The position numbers were made by a program, and so were the translations under genes. The notes beneath the pieces are model-generated. The model was not told where the DNA came from, searched no databases, and was given only the letters and a program-made list of their open reading frames with translations. A stretch of DNA of 64,000 bases, taken from NCBI GenBank assembly GCA_010645155.1, contig JAAGOF010000204.1:488095-552094 (forward strand), written 5' to 3'. This stretch comes from Tigriopus japonicus. Lineage: Eukaryota; Arthropoda; Copepoda; Harpacticoida; Harpacticidae. This document shows, one piece after another, positions 23,359-33,517 of this stretch (the stretch's first letter is position 1; each line of letters starts with the position of its first letter).

Positions 23359-26300
23359 ATGATTAAAATGAAGCAAAAGTGCACGGAAATCATTTTCCTT
23401 GTCAGTTTGTGTCTTACATTGGCTTTGGGACAGATCCAGTTCGGTGGAAACTCCAGAACCTCTGGATTTACAAGTCAAAGTGGAAGGCAATCCTCAAATT
23501 CAATAGGAGGTAACAGAGGTGGGTACAGTGTGCGCAAGTCATTGAACTGCTCCTGATTTTCTTGATCCCATGATCCTCTGTAGGAAGATGTTTTACGGTT
23601 AGTGGTCCCAACCCAGGAAAACCCTGTGTGTTTCCTTTTACTCACCAAGGAGTAACATACAATGGGTGTCCCATCGATCCCGAAGATAGTTCCAAGAGAT
23701 GGTGTTCCACTCTAACTGACCGAAATGGAAATCACGTTGGGGGACAAGGCGAGTACGGTCATTGTGATCGATCTTGTCCAATCCATAGAGCCCAGAACAA
23801 CAACAGAAGACCAGGTTCAACTCCCAGATCTGAAGGTATCGAGGAGATGAATTTCTGATTGGGATTTCTTTATGGATTTAAACTGTTTAATGATATTTAT
23901 AGGCTGTAGTGGATCCGAAACTTGCCATACCATAACAGAGTGCTCCGCTCAATATACAGTCAGTCAAATGCTCTCCAAGGCTTGCGTTCAATCAAATGGT
24001 GCCGTTGGATTATGTTGCAATGATATTACTAGCAACAGAAGTAGGTGAATTCTATTGATTACGACATGTTCCACATTTGAGCTTTCCCTTTGTTCCATAG
24101 ACAGCGCTATTCCAAGATTGGCTCTGGATGTCACCTTGAAGGGAGTGAGCAATGAAATCGTTCCCGATGTAGATACAAAACGGGCCCTCGACATTGGAGA
24201 GAGCTTCTTTTCCAACGTCACGAGATCATATCCAACATTCACGTTACCTAGAAACACCGGGACCTTTGCCCATACTCGTCTACAGAAGCCCAAGAAGGGC
24301 ACGGAAAGACTCCAAAGATTGGCTCTAATTGCCATGGAAACGGCCAGATCCCTTCGGAATGGTACGACAAAATGCATTGGATATTATAACAGGGCGATCC
24401 TGATGCTTATTTGCTTTTGCTTCAGGAGGAAAGGTTGACGCTGATACCGTTGTTGTTCGAGGAGCAAACACTCGAGACAGTGTGCTCGAGGATTGCTACA
24501 CCATCCCGATTTGCAATCTCAATGATAGATATCGAAAAATAGATGGTTCTTGCAATAACCCGAGGCAACCCCTGTATGGGAAGGAGTTGACCCCCCTTGG
24601 GCGTATTTTGAACAACGCCTATTCCGATAACATGAACACGCCTCGAGGGAGTGTCACTGGTCGCTCTCTAAGGTCTGCTAGAAGCGTATCAACATCAACC
24701 AATCCCTTTTCGGAGCAGTTTTCCCCACAAATCACGGCTCTCTACATGAGTTTTGGTCAGTTCGTGGATCATGATCTATCCCATGTACCCATTGAGGTCG
24801 ATGCTAGTAAGTAATTAATATTTTTCAACATAGTCAAAAGTGCGGAGTTAAATTGGCCCTTAGAAATATGGATGAAATTACGACTTTTTATCAACTTACA
24901 GTATTTTTAAAATATCTCTTTTGCTAATATGGATTAAGAAGTAGTCAATTTCATGGAGAGGGAGGCTAGTGAAAAGAATTGTAAATTCCATTCGGATCAA
25001 ATTAATTGTGTTCTTCTACAAATGAGACCTTGCCTATGTTGAGTAGACCAGGGATAACCTATATAATAGTGTTCCTGAGTAGACTAAGTATTGCAATAAT
25101 CATCTCAATCGAATGCCGGAGTCAAAAGTTATGACTCGTCAAGCGTGCGTACTTAAAAAGACTATAATACAATGAGCTCGCCCTTTCGTGGAAAAACAAT
25201 TAACAGAACAGGGCTAGCTCATTCATTCTCTATAAGATTGGCAGTTTGGCACTGACCAGTGAAAGAGCATAACTTTTGACTCTGAGGTTGGATAGAGCTG
25301 AAAATTGAAGCACAGAGTCTTCCCATTGGTAGAAAAACGTTATTGATTTGATCCCATCGGAAATCATAGTACTAATTGCTGAAAAGCAGTATATATGGGA
25401 ACATGAAGGAATAATGTTTCAATAATACAAAACATACTTCTTCATCTTTCAGCGGGAGGAGGGATCAATTGCTGTACCGAAAATGGTGATTTTGCAACCC
25501 AAAGTGAGGTATCATGTTTTCCAATTGAACTCTTGCCCGGCGATGCAGCCTTTGGGGGGAAAACTTGTATGAACTTTGTCCGATCTAGAACTTCGCCAAA
25601 TCTCGAATGTAAACCTGGAGCTTCTGAACAGGTAAGCAAGGGCAACGGTTTTAATTTCTAATTCAAACCGTTTTGATTGGCAAAAAGCTTCTTCTCAATC
25701 CAAGTTATTGAAATGCTCCAGAAAAGAATACTTCTCAAAAAGCTAAAAATCTCATCATTTGTCCTAGATCAACCAAATCACTCATTGGTTAGACTCATCC
25801 AATGTGTATGGATCCAATGAAGATGAAGCAACGAGACTGAGAGCTAATCGAGATGGATTACTTAAGACAGATACAGCTCCGAACGGCAAAGAGTTGCTGC
25901 CAACCAATACCGAAGAGAGCGATTGTAAAGGCCAAAAGCAGTGCTTCTTAGCAGGTAAATCCAAGTCGTTCGATCTTCTCACCACTCGTATTCATGTTTG
26001 TTCAATGGTTTCCAGGTGATGCTCGAGTCAATGAACAACCCAATTTGGCGGTCATACACACCATATTCCTCAGAGAGCACAATCGTGTAGCCAGAGAATT
26101 CAAGAGAATAAATCCACAATGGAGCGACGAACAAATATACCAAGAGGCCAAACGTGTGGTCAACGCTGAATGGCAGCACGTGCTCTTTAATGAGTATCTC
26201 CCAATTCTCTTGGGACGCCAGTTCATGGAAGTCTATGGGATCCTCCCGTTGAACCGCGTTTTTAGCAATGATTATCGGAATGATTTCGATCCTCGAATCA

Positions 26301-27192
26301 CCAATGAGTTTGCTAGTGCAGCTTTCAGAGTGGGTCATACCATGATTCCATCCTTGGTCAAACTTTTGACTGCCAATCGACGTCAAGGGTTTGGTTCAAG
26401 CGGTCTTAGCAACTTTTTCTTCAACGTGGATACTATTCGGGATGGGAAAATTGACGACCACATTCGATCCATTATTTCTGAGCGAATTGAGCAAGTGGAT
26501 AACAAATTTACGCCAGAAGTTACGGACAGGCTTTTTGATGGAGCTCTAAATGGAATGGATCTGGTTGCCTTGAACATTCAAAGAGCTCGAGATCACGGAA
26601 TACCTAGTTATACAGCTTACAGACGAATCTGCTTGGTTGGCAATGCACGAACTTTTGACGACCTCAGCAATGTCATTTCCCGAGATGTAAGAACCTATGG
26701 GACGCAATGCAAAACCAGTCGATTTTAAACGCTATTTTCTTTTCTCACAGAACATTGACTTGCTCAAAAGGGTATATGACAGTGTGGATGATATTGACCT
26801 TTTCGTTGGCATGAGCATGGAAAGGCCTCACTCTAGTGGGGCTTTGGTGGGCGAAACTTTCTTGTGCTTGATTGGTGACCAATTTGCCCGTCTCAAAAAG
26901 GGCGACCGATTCTTCTACGATCTCGAGAATCAGGCTGGAAGTTTTACTTTGGACCAATTGAATGAAATTAGGAAGACCTCGGTGGCTCGATTGCTCTGTG
27001 ATAATGGAGATGATTTGAGAGAAATTCAACCCCTTGCGTTCAGAGTCCCTGATAGTGGCATGTAAGTTTCATTGTTTCGAAGTTGGATTCGTATCGTGAA
27101 TGTTTGTAACTTTAATTTTCAGGAACGAATTGGTATCATGTGGCGATTACAACACTATTCCGAAACCAAATTTTGATTATTGGCGAGCCTAA
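23359..27192 (+). CDS. Heme peroxidase with FN2-like and clip-like domains (tandem gene A)
   Basis: Ten exons join in phase to 866 residues: 23359-23509, 23584-23835, 23903-24040, 24101-24361, 24426-24806, 25453-25631, 25768-25954, 26016-26686, 26751-27061, 27123-27192. Residues 1-24 are a signal peptide (FLVSLCLTLALG). Residues about 52-115 are FN2-like (CVFPF, YNGC, RWCST, YGHC). Residues about 136-178 form a six-cysteine clip-like knot ending GLCC. The rest is an animal heme peroxidase of the peroxinectin/chorion-peroxidase/myeloperoxidase superfamily. Active-site residues are intact: FGQFVDHDL near 378 (distal Gln, heme-linked Asp, distal His), THWLDSS calcium loop, ARVNE (catalytic Arg, heme-linked Glu), REHNRVA and FRVGHTM (proximal His near 624). 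It is predicted to be secreted and to use hydrogen peroxide, perhaps in cuticle or egg-shell crosslinking, gland secretion or defence; the substrate is unknown. A degenerate foldback element fills intron 5. Confidence 0.9.
24935..25412. mobile_element. Degenerate foldback MITE in intron 5 of peroxidase A
   Basis: Left and right halves are inverted copies around about 25190. The left half contains CAAATGAGACC, GCCGGAGTCAAAAGTTATG and GAGCTCGCCCTTTCGTGG. The right half contains the inverted forms (AGGGCTAGCTCATTC, CATAACTTTTGACTC, GATTTGATCC). It is the same family as the cleaner element in intron 3 of the alkaline phosphatase gene. Outer boundaries are approximate. Confidence 0.7.
25041..25084 (+). 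repeat. Micro-insertion CAGGGATAACC..., copy 2, with 8-bp flanking repeat
   Basis: Twenty-eight bases (25049-25076) starting CAGGGATAACC and ending GTTCCT lie between two exact copies of GAGTAGAC (25041-25048 and 25077-25084). The insertion interrupts the left arm of the foldback element. Its first 22 bases equal 18494-18515. Confidence 0.6.
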
Positions 27193-27406
27193 TCGCACTA
27201 TATATATGTCCCCGTATTTTTGTACCTTTAAACTATCATTATGAAAAGCGAAATTAAAACAAATGATCAATTCTGCGTGCCAAAAGGTTCTCTTCAGTCC
27301 ATCAAATTGCATACATTTGATTAACCCCTTCCATTATGACCAAATATACACGAAAACCAGTTTCAATATACAAAGACGTCAAGTTTGCTTTGTGAAGTTC
27401 ACGAGC

Positions 27407-30400
27407 ATGAGTTGGCATTCGGATTGTCGAACGACGTGTTCATTGGTAAACATGCCCCTAGTGTTGGTTCTTGTGTTTTTATTACCTTGTAAATCATACA
27501 CGGCTCAAGCTCTGTCCTCAGGTAATTCAACATCAATTAAAACATTGCTGAAGTTGCATCTAGGTAAAATAACCGTCTTCAAATAGGCTGTGTGACAGTT
27601 TCTGGTCCTAAACAGAATGTTTCTTGTGTTTTACCATTCAAACACAATGAAATCCTTCACACGAGGTGTCCTCAAGATCCTGACGATCTTGGAAAGCATT
27701 GGTGTTCCACAAAAGTGACCAAGGATCTGAACCATGTGATGGGACAAGGGGAATATGGCCATTGTGGGCCCAATTGTCCTTTGGAGCCAACCACACAAGG
27801 TCATTAGTTACTTAACCATTTGCCAACTGTATTATGAAAGTCGTTTTTGATTTAGGTTGTGATAATCAAGAAAAATGTTGGCCTGTCTCAGCTTGTGCAT
27901 TGCGTTATTCACACAAGATTGCTCAATCCAAGATTTGTGTCCTTCCCGACAATCAAGGAGTTGGTCTTTGCTGCTCGGACTTGCGGAGCTCTGATAGTGA
28001 GAAAACGCAAACGTTTTGTTATGTAACAATGTTATGATTTCAAAGACAATGTTTTGTCTCTCTAGTAAACCGTGTTTTCCCCGTTTCAATTGAGCTTTCG
28101 ATTAGAGAAGTTGATGAAAACTTCATATCTCAAGGGAACACTTTAAGAGTAGTGGAAGTGGGATCCAATTTCTATCAAAGCCAAATCGAGGCTATTCCTA
28201 AAGAGACTTTATCCAACCTGACGGGAGCATTTGTCCAATGGCATCTCCACAAACCCAAACCTGGTGTGGCCAATCTCCATCGATTGGGTGTGATCGCCAT
28301 GGAAGCTGCCAGACAACTTGAAAAAGGTATCCGCAATCATGTAATCTCTCATTCAATCAAATGAACCTGCCCATCTTGACTTCAAATATAGACGGCATGA
28401 TTGATTCTGGAACGGATGAGGTTCGAGGAGCAGACATATCGGAATCAGTTCTAGAAGATTGTTACAAAACACCGCAATGTAATTCAGAAGAACCGTATCG
28501 AAACAAGGATGGAAGTTGTAATAACTTGAAAACGCCTCTTTTCGGCAAGTCACTCACTCCCTTTCAACGAGTTCTGAACCCGATCTTTGAGGACCATTTC
28601 AATCAGCCCCGTCTTACTGTTTCCGGGTTCCCTTTGGAATCACCTCGGAAAATATCATCCACCATATTGAGCCTAGAACAAGATCTCTCTGACCAAGTCT
28701 CATTGATGTTCATGGCGTTTAGCAAATTTGTCGACCATGATTTGACGCATGCTCCGATGCAAGAGGGAGAACGTAAGGGTTGTTAAATAATTACCTTTAT
28801 TTCAAGGGTTTTAGCTTGGTTCTTTTCCAGAGGGACATGGAATAGACTGTTGCTTTGAAGGAACGATGCAGACAGCAAATACATTTTGTTTACCCGTGGA
28901 AATCCCGCCATCGGATCGATTTTTCAACCGAAATTGCATGAACTATGTGCGTTCAGCTACTGCACCAAACTTGGCATGTGCGCCAGGGAAAAGTGAACAG
29001 GTATGTACCTCATCAATTAAAACTGGGAGAGATCGCAAATTAAATGTTATTTCACCTATTTAAGGTAAATCAAGTAACTCATTGGTTGGACTTGTCTCAA
29101 CTGTATGGTTCCAATGACGATGAAGCCATGGGTTTGAGACTCATGGTTGGAGGTCGCTTGAAAACTGTTCGAAGTCAATCAAGTGGAGAGCTCCTTCTCC
29201 CTAATATGAGCACTCCTATTTGTAAAGGGCAATTGCCTTGTTTCTTCACAGGCAAGTGGTTTAAGATTTATTTTGTATGAATGGTGTATGTAGGTGATCC
29301 CTTTCCCCTAGTGATGGACCGAAAGAGGTTTGCACTGTAAAGAATGAAGTTGGACAACAAAATCGAAGATTTGTTTGGGCCAAAAACCTCTGAAATTCAA
29401 CTTTTTCCGACTTTTTAACACTAAGACGAGCTAAACTACTCAATATCGAACGATGACCAATCTAAAATTTTAAGTAATTTTGCATGTATATGATATTGTT
29501 TTGTCAGCTGCTTTTGGTTTCGGTTTAGTTTAAGCTATTTTTCGATTAAGAGCCTTTTTGGCCTGTCACTACTTTCCCCAATCCCGTGATGGCCTATACA
29601 AATGGTCGTGTCAGCTTGTTAGAAATACTATATTAGAATTTAGTTTGTCTATTCTTATATATTTAGCAATATTCGCCATCATCAACTTTTTAAGCAAGTT
29701 TTAAAGCACACATTTGTGTTCGGCATCAAAACGACATGATTTCAGATCATGTTTCTTGGTGACAAAATAAGAATGAGGTGATTCAGAAACGATTTTGATA
29801 CTCAACTTTGATTACAGTATGTCATTTCAAGGCATGAGTAATTTGAAGGTGGAATTGTAAGGTGAAAAATATGGGGATGACCATAGATTTCTACTTAGAA
29901 ATATGATAAATATTGTCTTTAATTAGACTTAATTGGATCACCTCAAAAATGACATGATAGTCAAAGAATGGCTAGTATTTGGAAATATTGTACTAGCTAT
30001 ACATATTGTTGCTGCTATTATCCTAAATATTTATTTGTCTTGTTTGCTTTTAGGGGATTCCAGGGTGAATGAGCTACCTTATCTGGCCGTTCTCTACACC
30101 CTATTCTTAAGGGAACACAATCGTGTGGCCAAGATACTTCAGGGCTTTAATCCAAATTGGAACGATGAAACACTTTATCAAGAGGCCAAACGAGTGGTCA
30201 CGGCAGAATGGCAACACATCATCTATAATGAGTTTCTGCCGCTTCTTTTGGGTTCCAATTACATGCAAGTTTTACAACTATGGCCCCTGACCAAGGGACT
30301 GAGTCAAGACTACCGGTTGGTACTTTCGATAGAGATTGACAAGTGGACCATTCCTCAAAACAATTTTTATTCATAGTGATGATTTTGACCCCAGAATAAC

Positions 30401-31331
30401 GAATGAATTTGCCTCGACTGCTTTTCGAGTAAGCCATAGTATGATCCCAGAATGGGTCAATTTGTATTCGTCTGATGGTCAAAAAAGCTCGTCAATCCGG
30501 CTTAGAGAAGTGTTCCAAAATGTGGATCTCATTCACAATGGTTCCTTGGACGATCTGATACGAGGCTTGGCATATGACCCGGTGGGAATAGTGGACCATA
30601 AGTTCTCTCAAGACATCATAAATCACTTGTTTGATGGCCCAATTTCTAGTCTAGACTTGATCGCGCTCAGCATCCAGCAAGGACGAGATCATGGCATCCC
30701 ATCCTATAATGAATTTCGTCGAGTCTGCAAAGTTGGTAAAGCAAGATCCTTCGAAGATCTATACGGAACCGTTTCGCAAGAGGTTGGAGTCTGTGACCAT
30801 AAAAAGATTGTGGACCCTTTTTTAATGGTGAAGTTTTTTTCTAGAACATTGACCGACTAAAGACAGTGTACCAAAGTGTGGATGATATCGATCTCTATAT
30901 TGGGATGCACATGGAGGAACCGGGCTTTAATGGCGCATTTGTGGGTCCCACGTTCTTATGTTTGATTGGCGATCAGTTTGCTCGTTTGAAAAAAGGGGAT
31001 CGATTCTTCTATGATCTCGGAAATCAAACTGGAAGCTTTCAGAAGGCTCAAATTGATGAGATCAGGAAAACGTCAATGGCTCGAATTATATGCGACAACG
31101 GCGATGACATCAGATCCATTCAACCCTTGGCTTTTGGCTTACCTTCTAACCCTTTGTAAGTTTTTTGAACACTAACATCTTCGCATTCATTTCATTGATG
31201 ATTATATTTGCAGCAACGAAGAGACGTCATGTTCCAATACGTGGTCCATTCCAAAAGTGATCTTTTCGCCCTGGAGAGAAGAAATCGGTGGTGCTAGAAG
31301 TAGCATCAGAAGTGGTGGAAATGGTCGATGA
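27407..31331 (+). CDS. Heme peroxidase with FN2-like and clip-like domains (tandem gene B)
   Basis: Eleven exons join in phase to 854 residues: 27407-27521, 27587-27799, 27856-27996, 28066-28326, 28392-28772, 28831-29000, 29065-29251, 30054-30315, 30377-30782, 30845-31155, 31214-31331. A second in-frame ATG at 27452 starts directly at the signal peptide (MPLVLVLVFLLP) and would give 839 residues. The domain order matches gene A: FN2-like (CVLPF, RCP, HWCST, YGHC), clip-like knot (GVGLCC), then peroxidase. Exons 4, 5, 7 and the penultimate one have exactly the same lengths as in gene A (261, 381, 187, 311). The distal motif reads FSKFVDHD, with Lys where Gln is expected. The distal His, catalytic Arg (SRVNE), heme-linked Glu and proximal His (FRVSHSM) remain. 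The intron after exon 7 has a GC donor; the donors after exons 2, 8 and 9 are weak GT sites. Likely secreted; substrate unknown. Confidence 0.88.
29301..29579. mobile_element. hAT-like MITE, TAGTGATGGACCGAAA family, copy 3, in intron 7 of peroxidase B
   Basis: The element 29309-29571 begins TAGTGATGGACCGAAA and ends TGTCACTA. The octamer CTTTCCCC is duplicated exactly at 29301-29308 and 29572-29579. It sits inside the intron with the GC donor and helps make that intron (about 800 bp) much longer than its neighbours. Confidence 0.85.
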
Positions 31332-31813
31332 CAAGAGTTTTTAGTCAAAAATGGCGTCTTTTTATGATATGATTTGATGATTGCGTCACGTATTTAAAGC
31401 ATCCATAATCAACTTGTGGTCATATTTGCATATCCACTTCCTTTTGCTTCGCTTCTTTGAGTAAATCCAAATCTAGTCGTCTGAATTCGTTTCTCCCTAA
31501 AGGACATTGTTCACATATTACTGTTAGAGAGGGCTACTCTTAAGCCACCCTGAATAAAGGTATGCAAGTATTACAATTTTGGTAAATCAATGTATATTGT
31601 AAACTGGAGACAGATCTTATACTATTGTACAGGTTTCAGTATAATTTGACAGTTACTCACCATGTTCTTTTGAATGTTTCACTGGTAAGGCTTTTACCGT
31701 AGAATGTTATCAATAAAACTGAATGAACTTTTCAATGCCTATTGCAAATATGGAATATTACTTGAAAATATTGTACACGTTACACACGTATACTAAACAC
31801 AAATTTTGATTTT
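31270..31813 (+). repeat. Direct repeat copy 1: last exon of peroxidase B and its downstream region
   Basis: About 544 bp ending exactly at the N gap. It recurs nearly base for base at 31863-32406 on the other side of the gap, with scattered substitutions and 1-2 base indels. It includes the C-terminal codons from PWREEIGG to the stop. Confidence 0.9.
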
Positions 31814-31862
31814 NNNNNNNNNNNNNNNNNNNNNNNNNNNNNNNNNNNNNNNNNNNNNNNNN
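31814..31862. other. Assembly gap (49 N)
   Basis: A run of N between the two copies of the 544-bp direct repeat. The repeat copies abut the gap on both sides. Confidence 0.99.
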
Positions 31863-32406
31863 CCTGGAGAGAAGAAATCGGTGGTGCTAGAAGTAGCATC
31901 AGAAGTGGTGGAAATGGTCGATGACAAGAGTTTTAAGTCATAAAAAAGCGTCTTTTATGATATGATTTGATGATTGCGTCACGTATTTAAAGCATCCATA
32001 ATCAACTTGTGGTCATATTTGCTTATCCACTTCCTTTTGCTTCGCTTCTTTGAGTAAACCCAAATCTAGTCGGCTGAATTCGTTTCCAGTAAAGGACGTT
32101 GTGCACATTTTATTGTTAGAGAGGGCTACTTTCAAGCCACCCTAAATACAGGTATGCAAGTATTACATTTTCGTAAATCAATGTTTTTTTGTAAACAGGA
32201 GACAGACCTTTATACTATTGTACAGGTTTCAGTATAATTTGATAGTTACTCACCATGTTCTTTTGAATGTTTCACTGGTAAGGCTTTTACCGTAGAATGT
32301 CATCAATAAAACTGCATGAACTTTTCAATGCCTACTGCAAAAATGGAATATTACTTGAAAATATTGTACATGTGATACACGTAGCCTAAACACAGATTTT
32401 GATTTT
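31863..32406 (+). repeat. Direct repeat copy 2, with a stranded piece of the peroxidase B last exon
   Basis: Near-identical copy of 31270-31813, starting at the codon for Pro-Trp-Arg-Glu-Glu and running through the stop and downstream region. With no upstream exon attached it cannot be a third gene on its own. It is either an unmerged allele at a contig end or the tail of a third peroxidase copy lost in the gap. Confidence 0.85.
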
Positions 32407-33517
32407 AAGTATGTGAATTGCCCAAACAAGAACCTGTAATGAAATGTGTTGGCTGTAATGTAATGAATGAGCTCACGCCATAAAAGGTGAAATTCTTGCT
32501 TACTTTGCGGCCCATTACTAAAACTGAGTTTCTATTTTATTTTGATTAATGTAAACTTCCTGACAATTAAAGCTCGAACATCTAATTCAACTAATACATC
32601 CGAATAGTAGGAAAAAATAAGAAATCTGAATTGGAAAAAAATCTAACATTCGAAAATAGGAGACTTTACCCCTTCTCCTCATAGATAAATGAAAGAGAAC
32701 GCCGAGACTCCTTTGCTTTTCTCTACTTTGCCTTAAGCTTACTTGCTTTTTTGGGCACGATAGTGCCCTATAACAAAAGAGTATAGCCACAAAGTGCGCC
32801 GACCAGTCCTTTTTATGTGGCAACAACTCGCATTTTCCATGCCATGCATGTATTTGCAGATAGCAACGACTATACAGTACATCAGTTTTGTATAAACTGA
32901 AGTGCCTCAAATGTTGATTGGAGATTGCTAACAGATTTGTAATGGTTTTTGGTTGAAATAATAGGTAAACTCCCTTCAAGATCAGCATGAAAAGCTTGAC
33001 TATTGAAAAGGAAATTTTGGCATGATCCATGCCAAAGTTCATCTTAAAACATTTTAGGCGCTTTTGTTTGCTCAAAACTGATGTATGACCTAGAGCTCTA
33101 GTATTACAGTTTCTATATTCAAATATATGTGTATCATGGAAAAAGTGTGAGCTGTTTCCACATGAAATACACTAGATGGCGCACTTAATGACTATTCTTG
33201 TTTATTACAGTCCTCTAGTCTCGTTAGCATGTGTATAAAGATAAAAATTATGAAGATTTTGTGGTATACGTTTGCGTTCGTACACAAAACCACTTCATTT
33301 TTTGTCTCAACGATTGCTTAAACGATTGGTGAAATGGCGTGCTTTAATTCAGATCGTTTTAACTTGATAGGTTATGTCACCCATCAAGAGTGTGATGTTG
33401 TTAATAATGCCTTATCTTGAAATTCTTCAAGATGAATTACATTTATCATTAGATGTTACAAGTAACATTGACATTGTGATCCTCACTTTCATCGAGTTAG
33501 GTTGACAATCCCTTAAA
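32407..33517. other. Intergenic stretch between peroxidase B and alkaline phosphatase
   Basis: No conserved frame. The 162-codon minus-strand frame near 32587-33075 resembles nothing I know. The part next to 33518 should hold the phosphatase promoter. Confidence 0.45.

Noticed and set aside
32587..33075. 162-codon minus-strand frame between peroxidase B and phosphatase
   Set aside because: Composition looks random and no family is recognised; the length can occur by chance in a 64-kb window.
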